A stretch of DNA of 64,000 nucleotides from Mucilaginibacter celer (GCF_003576455.2 NZ_CP032869.1:5084001-5148000), one strand, 5' to 3'. Shown: positions 33,922 through 44,388, numbered from the stretch's first letter. The notes: generated by a model from the sequence alone, not told the origin. Numbers and translations: made by a program.

Positions 33922-36900
33922 ATGAAATATAAACCTATACTCGTAAAAATAATGAAGATCACATTTTTACAGTTAACTATAAGTCTCTCATTATTAGGAA
34001 GCGCCCTTGCTAAAGAAAGCAAAGCACAGGCTGTTCTTGATACCAAAATATCAGTAAGCGAAAGCAATACTGCCCTTAAAACAGTGATCAAAAAACTGGA
34101 GCAGCAGTATCACATTAATTTCGTGTACAGTCCTGATCTGATTAATGGTAACCAAAAGGTAAATGCCTCATATAATCAAAAAACATTGGGCAGCGTACTT
34201 ACTGATCTGTTTACGCCGCTAAACCTTTCGTTCGAAGTATCGGGCAATGTAATCGTGATCAGGAATATCAATGCAGGTTTGCCATCATTAACAGTTAACA
34301 AGCTTAACGACCTGGATATGACCCAGGCACCTGTTACAGGTAAGGTTGTTGACGAAAAAGGGCTGCCGGTGCCGGGAGTTTCGGTAACTATTAAGGGCAC
34401 TAAAACCGGCACAGTAACCGATATTAATGGCTCTTTTAGTCTGAATGTGGCTCCTGGCACTGTATTGGTAATTTCGGCAGTGGGCTTTGATACGCAGGAG
34501 GTACCTGCCAAAGAAAGTGCTATGAACATTGCCCTGGTACCATCAAACAATAACCTTACCGAAGTGGTGGTGGTAGGCGCGGTTGTTAAAAAAGGCGACC
34601 TGACTGGCTCGGTAGGCAGTGTGAACGAAAAAACGCTGAAGGAGTTGCCGGTAACCAATATTAACCAGGCCATTCAGGGCCGCGTAACCGGTGTACTGAT
34701 CCAAAATACCGATCCGCGTCCGGGTGGTTCGGTATCTATCAAAGTACGTGGTAATAACTCTATTCAATATGGATCGAACCCTATTTATGTGGTTGATGGC
34801 TTGGTGATTGAAGATGGTTTTAACTCCATTAACCCCGATGATGTTGCCAGCGTTGATATATTGAAAGATGCATCGGCCACAGCCCTATACGGTGCCCGTG
34901 GTGCAAACGGCGTAGTGCTGATCACCACTAAAAAAGGCAAAGGCGGTGAAGGCAAAGTTGATTACAATGCCTGGGTTGGTATCCAATCATTTGCGCGCAA
35001 TGTAAACTACCTTAATGCCAGCCAGATTGTTGATTTAAGGGTTGATGCCTATGCCAACCGTTATATGGATGATAACCCGAATGCGGATAGGGCCGCTTAT
35101 ATTAAAACATTATTGTCGCCAGGCTCACCTGCTTTTGGTGCCGATGAATTGCAGACATACAATGCAGGGCAAACCTACAACTGGTTAAGCAAAATTAAAC
35201 AACATGGTGTACAGCAAAACCATACCATCAGCTTTTCAAAAAGCACAACAGATGGTTCGTCGGTTTATGTGAGTTTTAACTATACCGATCAGAAAGGTTT
35301 GTTAAAAACATCCGATTATAAACGTTACGGCGGCAAAATTAACCTCGACCAAAAAATAAAACCCTGGTTAAAAATTGGCACCAACACTACGTTTGCCCGC
35401 ACCGAAGAATCGTACATTGATGGCGGCGTGTTCAACATAGCGGCTAACGCAAACCCGTTGTTACCTATCAATGATACCACGGTATACTTAAGCTGGAAAG
35501 GCATCAAAAGCCCGGATTTGTACAACCCTTTGCGCAGTTTACGCATCGACGGCAAAGGCAACCAAAACCGTTTGCTTACCACCAACTATTTAGTGGTAAA
35601 CCCAATTAGCGGCTTAAATATCCGCAGCGGTTTTTCGGTTGATGTACGGAACCAGAATTATTTTAATTATGTGCCTAAAGATCTGGGCCAGTCGCTCCGT
35701 AACTCAACCAACGGCAGTGCTACGCAAAAAAAAGAAAACTGGCTTAACTGGCAGTGGGACAACTCGGTATCGTACGATAAAAGCTTTGGAAAAAACAATT
35801 TTTCGGGTTTGGTAAGCTTTGGCTTAACACACAACAGCTACGATTACGACCAGGTAGATGCCTGGGGTTTTGCAACAGATGATTTTTCATACAAATATCT
35901 TGGCGGCGCCTATTTGAAAGACAAATTTGTGCTACAGTCGGATTTTTATACCAATACATTGGTAAGCTACATAGCCCGCGCCAATTACAATTACGACAAT
36001 AAGTACTTTGCCACCCTAACCGGCAGGTATGATGGCTCGTCGCGTTTTGGCAATGGTAATAAATGGGGTTTATTCCCGTCGCTTGCCCTGGCATGGAACG
36101 TAGCCCGCGAAGATTTTATGAAGGATAGCCATATCGATAACCTGAAACTACGTGCAGGTTACGGTATTGCCGGTAACCAGAATATACCAAACTTCGCCTA
36201 CCGTTCATTATACCGCCCGGTGTTTACCAACGGCACGGTTACTTATGTATCTGACGGCCGTTTAGGTAACCCTAACCTTCGCTGGGAAAAACAAAAACAA
36301 CTAAACGTAGGTGTTGACCTGGGTATCCTGAACAACAAACTCAACATCACTGCCGATTACTTTATCATCCACAATAACGATTTGTTAATGCAGCGTAGCT
36401 TATCTACCACATCGGGCTTTAACAATACGGTTGATAACGTTGGCGCTTTGCTTAATAAAGGCTTTGAGGTTGCAGTTAACGCCCACGTGCTGAACACTAA
36501 AGATTTTCAGTGGGATGTGAGCGCCAATATCTCTTCATATCGTAACAAAATCACCAAGCTGTATGGCAATGTTGATGCTATTTACAATTACGGCGGTTTT
36601 ACGGGTGTTGATATCCAGCGCGAAGGCAACCTCTTTTTAGGCAAATCACTCAACTCTATCTACACTTATAAGTTTGAGAAGATAGCCCAGCAAAGCGATA
36701 TGGATGCTATTAAAGGTATTGATTACGGCGGCCGCACTATCCGTCCGGGCGATATTATCCCTGTTGATGTTAACGGCGATAAAAAGATTGACGATGCCGA
36801 CAGGATTGTTGTTGGCAATACCGATCCTAAATTTTATGGCGGTTTCTCAACCAATTTAACTTATAAAAACCTGTCGCTTAACGGCGTATTTACCTACAGC

Positions 36901-37287
36901 ACCGGTGGCAAAAAAATCAGCGGTTTATATGAAGGTTTATTGAACGGCACCGGCGAATACGCTGGCGTTACCGACGAACTTAACCGCTGGACACCAACCA
37001 ACACCGGCAGCAACATACCACGTGCATACCAGGGCACCGGCCGCTACGGCGTTGGCGAAACCGACTACGCTGTTCAAAATTCATCTTACCTCAGGTTATC
37101 GGCCTTAACGCTGGCTTATAGCTTTAACCAGGGCTTTATGAAAAAAGCAAGATTAAGCAACTTCAGGGTTTATTTAACCGGCAGCAACCTGTTCACCATA
37201 ACCAAATACAAAGGTTACGATCCGGAAGGCGGCGACGGTTACCCGATGCAGAAAATGATAGTTGCAGGTGTTAACGTTGGTTTTTAA
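33922..37287 (+). CDS. SusC/RagA-family TonB-linked outer-membrane protein with STN domain
   Basis: From ATG 33922 this is a 1121-residue outer-membrane importer. After a signal peptide (ending near SKAQA) come a secretin/TonB short N-terminal (STN) domain at about 35-110 (LKKLEQQYHINFVYSPD-like), a CarboxypepD_reg domain at about 130-210 (VVDEKGLPVPGVSVTIKG), a plug at 220-340 (IQGRVTGVLIQN, NPIYVVDGL, DILKDASATALYGARG) and a large barrel. The STN domain signals to FecR. SusC forms the channel and SusD the lid for glycan or oligosaccharide uptake. A longer frame from TTG 33856 lacks a signal peptide at its start and is not preferred. Confidence 0.92.
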   Translation: MKYKPILVKIMKITFLQLTISLSLLGSALAKESKAQAVLDTKISVSESNTALKTVIKKLEQQYHINFVYSPDLINGNQKVNASYNQKTLGSVLTDLFTPLNLSFEVSGNVIVIRNINAGLPSLTVNKLNDLDMTQAPVTGKVVDEKGLPVPGVSVTIKGTKTGTVTDINGSFSLNVAPGTVLVISAVGFDTQEVPAKESAMNIALVPSNNNLTEVVVVGAVVKKGDLTGSVGSVNEKTLKELPVTNINQAIQGRVTGVLIQNTDPRPGGSVSIKVRGNNSIQYGSNPIYVVDGLVIEDGFNSINPDDVASVDILKDASATALYGARGANGVVLITTKKGKGGEGKVDYNAWVGIQSFARNVNYLNASQIVDLRVDAYANRYMDDNPNADRAAYIKTLLSPGSPAFGADELQTYNAGQTYNWLSKIKQHGVQQNHTISFSKSTTDGSSVYVSFNYTDQKGLLKTSDYKRYGGKINLDQKIKPWLKIGTNTTFARTEESYIDGGVFNIAANANPLLPINDTTVYLSWKGIKSPDLYNPLRSLRIDGKGNQNRLLTTNYLVVNPISGLNIRSGFSVDVRNQNYFNYVPKDLGQSLRNSTNGSATQKKENWLNWQWDNSVSYDKSFGKNNFSGLVSFGLTHNSYDYDQVDAWGFATDDFSYKYLGGAYLKDKFVLQSDFYTNTLVSYIARANYNYDNKYFATLTGRYDGSSRFGNGNKWGLFPSLALAWNVAREDFMKDSHIDNLKLRAGYGIAGNQNIPNFAYRSLYRPVFTNGTVTYVSDGRLGNPNLRWEKQKQLNVGVDLGILNNKLNITADYFIIHNNDLLMQRSLSTTSGFNNTVDNVGALLNKGFEVAVNAHVLNTKDFQWDVSANISSYRNKITKLYGNVDAIYNYGGFTGVDIQREGNLFLGKSLNSIYTYKFEKIAQQSDMDAIKGIDYGGRTIRPGDIIPVDVNGDKKIDDADRIVVGNTDPKFYGGFSTNLTYKNLSLNGVFTYSTGGKKISGLYEGLLNGTGEYAGVTDELNRWTPTNTGSNIPRAYQGTGRYGVGETDYAVQNSSYLRLSALTLAYSFNQGFMKKARLSNFRVYLTGSNLFTITKYKGYDPEGGDGYPMQKMIVAGVNVGF

Positions 37288-37309
37288 TACGATTTAATCA
37301 TTACCCAAA

Positions 37310-38857
37310 ATGAAAAGAAAATATATTTTGATACTGTTTGCTTTTGTTATAGCGGTATCACCATCGTGCAAAAAATTTGTGATCCAGGAGCCGCAAACAG
37401 CGCTTACCGAAGAGCAGGTTTTTTCGAAGCTCGATAATATCGAACCCCTTGTACTGGGTTTATACACCAGCTGGCGTAACGTTAAAAAAGATCGCGGCGG
37501 CTTTATGTTTACCCTCGGCAGCGACGAAGCCCAACAGGGCGCCTACCAGGTTAAAACCGACGACCGCCAGGCCGGCCTTGATCGTTACAACGGCTTTTTA
37601 GCGCCAAGCAACACCGCCCTGGCCGAGCAATGGAACAACCGTTGGCCCGTTATTTCGGCAGCAGCAAAAGCGGTTTATGCTTTGGGACTGAATAAAGAAG
37701 AAGGCACCAGGAAAAACCTCCTGTTAGGCGAATCGAGCTTTATCCGTGCCGCCCTCACTTTCGAAATTTCGCAATATTGGGGCGAGATCCCGATCATTGA
37801 CCAGGCTAAATTTCAGGAATATGGCACCAAACGCCAGCCATTGCCATTGGTTTACCAGTTTATTATTAATGATCTGGAAACCGCGGTAAAATATCTGCCC
37901 GAAACCCAAACCGATAAACGCCGTGCAACCAAAGGCGCGGCCCTTGCCTTACTTGGTAAAGTTTACCTGTATGCCCCGGCAGCGGCAAACGTGCGTGATT
38001 TTGCTAAAGCCAAATCATATTTTGAGCAGGTGGTTAATAGCGGTAAATACGCGCTTGTTGCCAACTATGCCGATTTGTGGGATCCAAACCATGCCAACAG
38101 CACCGAATCGATCTACGAGTTTCAATTTAACAACGTATACCCGGATAATAACCAGTGCCAATGGCAAATGGGCTCCCGCTCGCTGGCCGATATCGATCAG
38201 TACTGCTACTTTGGCGGTTACGATTTGATGGTACCTACGCAATACTGCTACTCGGATGTAAGCGCCGGTGGTTTGTGGGAGGATGGCGATGTGCGGAAAG
38301 GCGAAAGCATCCGCTACGATTTTAAGTACAAAGGCAAAACCCCGGTACTTAACCCAACCTTTGGCGGCGATGAGCTTGATCCGCATGTTAAAAAATATGA
38401 GGACATCCGTACCGATGGCACACTAAGCTTCTGGCTCTCGGGTAAAGACATCTTCTTTTTACGCTATGCGGATATCCTGCTTTGCTATGCCGAAACGCTT
38501 AACGAAACCGGCGCAACATCGCAGGCTGTTGATATTGTGAACAACCAGATCCGTAAAAGGGCCTGGGGAGGTACATTACCTGTAGATAAACGCTGGAACA
38601 ATGGCATGGGTGCCGATGAGTTCCGCACCAAAATGCTTGATGAGCGCATGCGCGAACTATGCTTTGAAGGCTGGAGAAGGATGGATCTGATCCGCTCGGG
38701 CAAACTGGTTGATCTGGTTAAGGCCCGTAACAAGTGGACCAAACAATCGGGTACCATACAGCAATACCATAACCGCTACCCCATCCCGCTGCAGGAAATT
38801 AAGCAGAATGATGATATCGGTCCGGAAGATCAGAATCCGGGATATACCAATAATTAA
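37310..38857 (+). CDS. SusD/RagB-family nutrient-binding lipoprotein
   Basis: A 515-residue surface lipoprotein (lipobox AVSPSC, acyl cysteine C20). The N-terminal helical TPR core includes SFIRAALTFEISQYWGEIP and the conserved GAALALLGKVYLYA; the C-terminal part carries RMRELCFEGWRRMDLIRSGKLV and ends in the typical PIPLQEIKQN followed by QNPGY. It starts 22 bp after SusC and forms the lid of that channel. The bound sugar cannot be predicted; the only nearby glycosidase is a GH3 enzyme. Confidence 0.93.
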   Translation: MKRKYILILFAFVIAVSPSCKKFVIQEPQTALTEEQVFSKLDNIEPLVLGLYTSWRNVKKDRGGFMFTLGSDEAQQGAYQVKTDDRQAGLDRYNGFLAPSNTALAEQWNNRWPVISAAAKAVYALGLNKEEGTRKNLLLGESSFIRAALTFEISQYWGEIPIIDQAKFQEYGTKRQPLPLVYQFIINDLETAVKYLPETQTDKRRATKGAALALLGKVYLYAPAAANVRDFAKAKSYFEQVVNSGKYALVANYADLWDPNHANSTESIYEFQFNNVYPDNNQCQWQMGSRSLADIDQYCYFGGYDLMVPTQYCYSDVSAGGLWEDGDVRKGESIRYDFKYKGKTPVLNPTFGGDELDPHVKKYEDIRTDGTLSFWLSGKDIFFLRYADILLCYAETLNETGATSQAVDIVNNQIRKRAWGGTLPVDKRWNNGMGADEFRTKMLDERMRELCFEGWRRMDLIRSGKLVDLVKARNKWTKQSGTIQQYHNRYPIPLQEIKQNDDIGPEDQNPGYTNN

Positions 38858-38879
38858 TTTGAGTATCACCATCAAATAC

Positions 38880-38914
38880 AAGGCCTTAAGCGTTTGCTTA
38901 GGGCCTTGTTATTT
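38880..38914 (+). terminator. Terminator after susD
   Basis: AAGGCCTTAAGC pairs with GCTTAGGGCCTT (one mismatch) around GTTT, followed by a short T-rich tail. It marks the end of the sigma-SusD locus. Confidence 0.7.
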
Positions 38915-38974
38915 ATATTGAAAGCTTAACAGCAATAGGGGCTGCACTTTATATTGAAAGGGTATCTTTACAGA

Positions 38975-39778
38975 ATGGCGTTAATCTCCCCTGAGGATTT
39001 TGCACGGGCAACCGGCACATCTCCCTACCCCAAACTGGCTTCACTGTTAATGAAGCTAATGAAAATTGATACTTTTAACGAGATGATGCGCCAGGCCGGA
39101 GATTTGGAAGGTGTGGAATTTTGCAAGTTCGTGCTCGATTTTTTGGGCATCCATATCAAGGTTGATGAGCAGCAACTGGCAAACATCCCTGAAAGTGGGC
39201 CGTTTATAGCCGTATGCAACCACCCTTATGGTGGCATAGAATCCCTGGCGCTCCTTATTTTATTAGTAAGCAAACGGCCGGATACACTTTTTATGGGGAA
39301 TTTCCTGCTAAAAAAAGTGCCTAACCTTGCTGAGTATATTATCGCGGTAAACCCTTTCGAAAAAATTAAAGATAGCTCAAGTATTACAGGACTTAAGTTA
39401 ACCATGGCCAAACTTAAGGAAGGTGTACCGGTGGCGATATTTCCGGCCGGAGAGGTTTCCGCATACGATTTTAACAGGTTCAAAATAACCGACAGGGATT
39501 GGCACCCCGTGGTAGGCAAACTGATAACCAAAGCCGCCGTACCGGTTATACCCATTTACTTTCATGGCGATAATGGTTTAGCATTCGGCTTGTTGCGGCA
39601 TATCCACCCGGGCTTACAAACGGCTATGCTGCCGGCACAGCTTTTCAATAAAAAAGGGTTAGAATTGCGGGTTTGTATAGGCAAAGCTATTTTACCGACA
39701 AAGTCCGGAGCTACAGCAAACGAATCTTCAAACGGTTTAACCGATTTGCGAAATATAACTTACGCGCTGGCAGAATAA
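38975..39778 (+). CDS. Lysophospholipid acyltransferase (PlsC superfamily, COG3176/Ols-like)
   Basis: From ATG 38975 the protein has 267 residues. The acyltransferase block I is VCNHPYGGIES, the NHPxGG form of the ornithine-lipid/hemolysin-like branch rather than the NHxxxxD of PlsC. Further blocks are AVNPFEKIKD, IFPAGEVSAYD and VPVIPIYFHGDN. It would transfer a fatty acyl chain onto a lysolipid or lyso-ornithine lipid at the inner membrane. The frame can be extended to TTG 38954 but the ATG is preferred. A 13-bp direct repeat (tttatattgaaag at 38912 and 38948) lies just upstream. It is not obviously linked to the SusCD locus. Confidence 0.8.
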   Translation: MALISPEDFARATGTSPYPKLASLLMKLMKIDTFNEMMRQAGDLEGVEFCKFVLDFLGIHIKVDEQQLANIPESGPFIAVCNHPYGGIESLALLILLVSKRPDTLFMGNFLLKKVPNLAEYIIAVNPFEKIKDSSSITGLKLTMAKLKEGVPVAIFPAGEVSAYDFNRFKITDRDWHPVVGKLITKAAVPVIPIYFHGDNGLAFGLLRHIHPGLQTAMLPAQLFNKKGLELRVCIGKAILPTKSGATANESSNGLTDLRNITYALAE

Positions 39779-39786
39779 TTGTAAAA

Positions 39787-39824
39787 CGAACAAAGGCCCG
39801 TTATAAGCAACGGGCCTTTGTTCG
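39787..39824. terminator. Bidirectional terminator between convergent genes
   Basis: CGAACAAAGGCCCGTT (39787-39802) pairs exactly with 39809-39824 around a 6-base loop. It separates the acyltransferase gene (plus) from the GH3 gene (minus). Confidence 0.75.
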
Positions 39825-39872
39825 TTAATTAGCCATCAGAAGTTTCCGGGCAGTAGAGAACTTAGCGAGACT

Positions 39873-42032
39873 CTATTTCCCAACCCTAAAACTCACAACC
39901 TCTTTAATATCCTTTGATGATGAAGCAGCCAGCAGTTTATACTCACCCGGTTCAACTACCCACTTATGCTGTTCGGCATTAAAATAAGCAAGGTCATTTA
40001 CATTGATGTTCAATGCCAGCGCATTGGTTTTACCCGGTGCAACCATTATTTTCCTGAACGCTTTCAACTCTTTTTCAGCCCTCGAAACTGATGATCCTAC
40101 CTTACTTACATAAAACTGCACGGTTTCTTTACCGGCCACAGCACCTGTATTTTTCAACTTTAACGAGATGCCGATCTTACCGCCCGGAGCATAAACCTTT
40201 TTATCCGTTGCCAACCCCGAGTAAGCAAACGAGGTATAGGAAAGCCCATAACCAAAGCAATACAGCGGATCAATCTTTTTGGTATCATACCAGCGGTAGC
40301 CTACCAATATCCCTTCTTTATATTCGGTGGTTTGATTTTCGCCTGGGTAAGTATTCAGCGCAAAAGCAGGTGAATCATGCAGCGATGCGGGAAAAGTAAA
40401 TGGTAATTTTCCTGATGGATTGATAACCCCAGCCAAAACATCGGCCAAAGCATTACCTGCTTCCGAACCATTAAACCACGACCATACAATGGTATGGTTC
40501 AGTTTTTTAATATCGTTTAAATCATAAGGCGCACCGGCCATTACCACAATAATGGTGTTTGGATTAGCGGCGGTTACCGCTTTAACCAATGCCATTTCGC
40601 CAAAAGGCAGCTCCAACGTTTTACGGTCGTGGCCTTCACTTTCGTATTCGCGGTTAGCGCCTATGCAAAGTATAGCTACTTCACTGCTTTTTGCTGTGGT
40701 TACAGCCTCATCTATTAAAGACTGATCAGGCTTATCATAACCGGCATTCTGCGCATCGGTATTGCCTGCTTTGTAATTTGCTTTATAACCCTGCGCAAAT
40801 TTGATATCGGCAGTTTTGCCAAAACGGGCTTTGATACCTGCCAAGGCAGTAATCTCATATTTAGCTTTAACACCCGCGCCAAAACCACCCGAAGCAAAGG
40901 TGCGGGTAGCATTATCGCCTATTACAGCGATGCTTTTTACCTTGCTGGTTTTTAGCGGCAGCAGATGATCTTCATTGTTCAACAACACGATTGATTCGGC
41001 GGCAATATCATACACAGCCTTGCCATGCGCCGGTGTGCCTATCGAACCCGCCGGGTGATTAGTACTCATCGAGGTATGGAACATCACCCATAAAATGCGG
41101 CTCACTTTATCGTTAATTGTTTTTTCGGATACCTTGCCAGCCTTCACCGCTTCAAGCAGTGGTGTGGCAAAATACCATTTATCGTACGGGCCGCTTGATC
41201 CCATTTCAATATCCAGGCCATTATTGGCGGCCTCGACAGTATGATGGGTGCCGCCCCAATCTGATATTACCGCCCCTTTAAAGCCCCACTCCTTTTTCAG
41301 GATCTGGTTAAGCAGGATATCATTTTCTGAACACCAGTACCCGTTGATCTTATTATAGGCCGACATAATAGTGTAGGCATTGCCTTGTTGTATTGATGCT
41401 TTAAACGCGGGCAGATAAATTTCGCGCAGGGTGCGTTCATCAACAATGGTATTGATGGTGCCGCGGTTAACTTCCTGGTTATTGGCCGCGAAGTGTTTTA
41501 CACAGGCTGCCACATGCTGGCTCTGGATCCCTTTTACCGATTGTATGGCCAGCTGCGCATTCAGGTAAGGATCTTCCGAATAATACTCATAAGTGCGCCC
41601 GTTAAGCGGCATCCGGCAAATATTAAACGCGGGCGAGAGGATCACTATCTTTTTGCGGGCGTTTGATTCTTCGCCCAAAACAACGCCGTATTTATGGGCC
41701 ATATCCGGGTTCCAGGTAGCGGCGATGGCCGATCCGTTGGGTAAAAACGTAGCCGAATCGGTTGTCCAGTTGGCCGATGCCCAGTCGAAGCGTTTTATTT
41801 CTTCGCGTACACCCAGCGGGCCGTCATCGCAGGTAAGCTCGGGGATGCCCAAACGTTTCACTCCCTCGGATGAAAAAAGTGCGTTTCCATGCAGCATGGC
41901 TATCTTTTCTTCGAGGGTCATTTTTTTAATAATGCCGCTGATTTTTGCCTGCAGAGCCGCTTCCTGTTTATTTTGTGCCGATGCATTGCCAAACAAAAAA
42001 AGTGCGGCAAAACAGGCTGCTATATATTTCAT
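39873..42032 (-). CDS. Glycoside hydrolase family 3 (beta-glucosidase-like)
   Basis: From ATG 42032 this is a 719-residue secreted enzyme with a signal peptide (FLFGNASA, cleavage near residue 20). The N-terminal TIM barrel carries the GH3 signature with nucleophile D258 in GAVISDWGGTHH, and the substrate loop CVKHFAANNQEVNR. The alpha/beta sandwich follows (LLPLKTSKVKSIAVIGDNA, ILCIGANREYESEGHDR with acid/base region), then a C-terminal fibronectin-III-like domain (LKNTGAVAGKETVQFYV). It would cleave terminal beta-linked glucose or related sugars in the periplasm. A longer frame from 42110 lacks a signal peptide at its start. Confidence 0.9.
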   Translation of the reverse strand: MKYIAACFAALFLFGNASAQNKQEAALQAKISGIIKKMTLEEKIAMLHGNALFSSEGVKRLGIPELTCDDGPLGVREEIKRFDWASANWTTDSATFLPNGSAIAATWNPDMAHKYGVVLGEESNARKKIVILSPAFNICRMPLNGRTYEYYSEDPYLNAQLAIQSVKGIQSQHVAACVKHFAANNQEVNRGTINTIVDERTLREIYLPAFKASIQQGNAYTIMSAYNKINGYWCSENDILLNQILKKEWGFKGAVISDWGGTHHTVEAANNGLDIEMGSSGPYDKWYFATPLLEAVKAGKVSEKTINDKVSRILWVMFHTSMSTNHPAGSIGTPAHGKAVYDIAAESIVLLNNEDHLLPLKTSKVKSIAVIGDNATRTFASGGFGAGVKAKYEITALAGIKARFGKTADIKFAQGYKANYKAGNTDAQNAGYDKPDQSLIDEAVTTAKSSEVAILCIGANREYESEGHDRKTLELPFGEMALVKAVTAANPNTIIVVMAGAPYDLNDIKKLNHTIVWSWFNGSEAGNALADVLAGVINPSGKLPFTFPASLHDSPAFALNTYPGENQTTEYKEGILVGYRWYDTKKIDPLYCFGYGLSYTSFAYSGLATDKKVYAPGGKIGISLKLKNTGAVAGKETVQFYVSKVGSSVSRAEKELKAFRKIMVAPGKTNALALNINVNDLAYFNAEQHKWVVEPGEYKLLAASSSKDIKEVVSFRVGK

Positions 42033-42345
42033 ATTTATGGTTTTTATCGATCTAAAATAGAGGCTTTTAAACCGCCGGGGTAATGTTTTTTTGCTTAAAT
42101 ATGATAACATTTTAACATTGACAAAGCTAAGGTATTATTAATGAACCAAGCCATAAAAGGTATCTGTCGAATCTGCCTCTTCAAAATACTCTCACTAAAG
42201 TTTATCGCGATACGGCAAAGCATCTTTGCTTAAAGGTGCCGAACATGTCATCACCCTACCGTCAAAAAACAACTATCCTACAACCTGCACTCATCGTCTT
42301 ACCACAGTAACCTTGTTTTCCCTTTGATTTGTTTAACTTAGAAAA
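42033..42345. other. Divergent intergenic region GH3 / AraC regulator
   Basis: No gene. TAACTTAG (42334-42341) preceded by TTG about 18 bases upstream is a one-mismatch promoter candidate for the AraC gene, though it lies only 4 bases before ATG 42346. Confidence 0.3.
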
Positions 42346-43233
42346 ATGGAAGCAATTGAAGTTTCAACCATCACCAACGGCTATCTCGACAACATTCATA
42401 CCGATAAAGCACAATTTAAGGTAGCCACCAACTGCACAGCCAATTGTGATTTGACCGCCTACATGAGGCGTGGTTTTTATAAGATAACCCTATCCATGAA
42501 AGGCCACACCCGGCTGTTTTATGCCAACCGGGGTATTGTAATTGATAAGCCGGCCCTGATATTTACCAATCCGCAGATCCCCTACTCGTGGGAGGATGTA
42601 CACGACGAGTGCGAACGCTATTTTTGCGTATTTACCAACCAGTTTTTGCATGGCGCCAACCGTATGGAAAGCATCGATGAGCTCAGCCTTTTTAAACCCG
42701 GCGGCACCCCGGTTTATTTTTTAAGCGATGAGCAGGCGGCATACCTGTACAGCATTTTTACCCGCATGCTGCAAGAAGCTGAAACAGATTACATTTACAA
42801 GTACGATTTGATGCGTAACCAGCTTAACCTCATCATTCACGAGGCTATAAAAATGCAGCCCGCAATGGCTTACTTTAATCCGCAAAACGCGGCATCGCGC
42901 ATCGCCAAATTATTTTCAACGCTGTTAGAAAAACAGTTCCCGGTAGATTCGGGGCAGTTTTCACTCAAGCTTAAAAAAGCCAGCGATTATGCCGATAAAC
43001 TGGCCATACATGTTAATCATTTAAACGCCGCCGTACGTGAGGTTACCGGAAAATCTACAACCACACATATTAACGACAGGATACTGGCCGAAGCCCGGTC
43101 GTTGCTAACGCATACCGATTGGACCATTGCCGATATTGCCGGCAGCCTGGGTTTTGATTATGCATCGTACTTTAACAACTTTTTCAAAAAACATACCGGG
43201 CACACCCCATTGGCGCTGCGAAAAACGCTTTGA
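42346..43233 (+). CDS. AraC-family transcriptional regulator
   Basis: A 295-residue regulator. The N-terminal half is a cupin-like sensing domain (IDKPALIFTNPQIPYSWE). The C-terminal 100 residues hold two helix-turn-helix motifs, the second very typical: WTIADIAGSLGFDYASYFNNFFKKHTGHTPLALRK. Family members of this type often activate an adjacent gene in response to small molecules. The alcohol dehydrogenase gene starts 88 bp downstream and has its own promoter, so it is the likely target. Confidence 0.9.
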   Translation: MEAIEVSTITNGYLDNIHTDKAQFKVATNCTANCDLTAYMRRGFYKITLSMKGHTRLFYANRGIVIDKPALIFTNPQIPYSWEDVHDECERYFCVFTNQFLHGANRMESIDELSLFKPGGTPVYFLSDEQAAYLYSIFTRMLQEAETDYIYKYDLMRNQLNLIIHEAIKMQPAMAYFNPQNAASRIAKLFSTLLEKQFPVDSGQFSLKLKKASDYADKLAIHVNHLNAAVREVTGKSTTTHINDRILAEARSLLTHTDWTIADIAGSLGFDYASYFNNFFKKHTGHTPLALRKTL

Positions 43234-43262
43234 AAAGTATAATTTTTACTTTGAAACCTTTA

Positions 43263-43293
43263 TTTGCATTTGCCGCGCTACACCATAACTTTG
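43263..43293 (+). promoter_or_regulatory. Promoter of the alcohol dehydrogenase gene
   Basis: TTTG (43263-43266), 19 bases, then TAACTTTG (43286-43293): a full match to the Bacteroidota housekeeping consensus. Transcription would start near 43300, about 20 bases before ATG 43321. An AraC-family gene ends just upstream. Confidence 0.7.
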
Positions 43294-43320
43294 TTAAACA
43301 TAAAACACAAAATCCACACT

Positions 43321-44361
43321 ATGATACAAGCAAAAGCGTACGCGGCTCAAAGCCCCGAAACAGATCTTGCGCCCTGGGATTTTGAACGCCGTGAGGTTGG
43401 TCCTCATGATGTTCAGATCGAGATCCAGTATTGCGGCGTTTGTCACTCCGATCTTCACCAGATTAAAAACGACTGGTTCCCGGGCGTATTCCCGATGGTT
43501 CCGGGCCACGAAATTGTTGGCAAAATAGTTAAAGTAGGCGATCATGTTAAAAAATTCAGCGTAGGTGAACTTGCCGGCGTTGGCTGTATGGTTGATTCGT
43601 GCCAGGTTTGTGAAAACTGTAAAGACGGCCTGGAGCAATACTGCCTTGAAGGTAATACCCAAACTTACAACAACCTGGATAGGCAAGGTGTACCAACTTA
43701 CGGCGGCTATTCAAGCACTATTGTTGTTCGCGAAGAATTTGTACTGCACGTATCAGATAAGTTGCCACTTGCAGCAACAGCTCCATTACTTTGCGCAGGT
43801 ATCACTACCTACTCGCCACTGCGCCACTGGAAAGTTGGCAAAGGCCATAAACTGGCTATTTTAGGCTTAGGTGGTTTAGGCCACATGGGCGTTAAATTTG
43901 GCGTTGCCTTTGGTGCCGAAGTAACCGTATTAAGTACTTCTGCCTCGAAAGAACAGGCCGCTAAAGATTTGGGCGCTCACCATTTTGTGGTAACTTCAGA
44001 TCCGGCACAGGTTGAAGCTGTAAAAGGCTCTTTTGATTTTATCCTCGATACCGTATCGGCCAAACATGATATGGATATGTATCTGTCGCTGTTAAAAACT
44101 AATGGTACCTTGATTGGCGTGGGTGTACCATCAGAGCCTTACTCAATCCGTCCGTTCTCGTTACTGGCCGGCCGTAAAAGCATGGCAGGTTCTGGTATCG
44201 GAGGCATTGCCGAAACTCAGGAAATGCTTGATTTCTGCGCCGAGCATAATATCGTATCGGATATTGAGCTGATCGATATTAAAGATATCACAGCCAGTTA
44301 TGAAAGAATGGAGCGTGGCGATGTTCGTTACAGGTTTGTAATTGATATGGCTACCTTGTAA
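43321..44361 (+). CDS. Zinc-dependent NAD(P) alcohol dehydrogenase (YahK/cinnamyl-type)
   Basis: A 346-residue cytoplasmic enzyme of the medium-chain dehydrogenase family. The catalytic zinc site is CGVCHSDLHQ with GHE in MVPGHEIVG; the structural zinc has four cysteines in CMVDSCQVCENCKDGLEQYC. The Rossmann motif is LGLGGLGHMGVKFG near residue 185. It reduces aldehydes or oxidises alcohols using NADP(H), by analogy with YahK. ATG 43321 is chosen because the promoter lies just upstream; a longer frame from 43264 starts inside the promoter. Confidence 0.92.
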   Translation: MIQAKAYAAQSPETDLAPWDFERREVGPHDVQIEIQYCGVCHSDLHQIKNDWFPGVFPMVPGHEIVGKIVKVGDHVKKFSVGELAGVGCMVDSCQVCENCKDGLEQYCLEGNTQTYNNLDRQGVPTYGGYSSTIVVREEFVLHVSDKLPLAATAPLLCAGITTYSPLRHWKVGKGHKLAILGLGGLGHMGVKFGVAFGAEVTVLSTSASKEQAAKDLGAHHFVVTSDPAQVEAVKGSFDFILDTVSAKHDMDMYLSLLKTNGTLIGVGVPSEPYSIRPFSLLAGRKSMAGSGIGGIAETQEMLDFCAEHNIVSDIELIDIKDITASYERMERGDVRYRFVIDMATL

Positions 44362-44388
44362 ATCTTTTTTTAAACTTTTAATGATAGA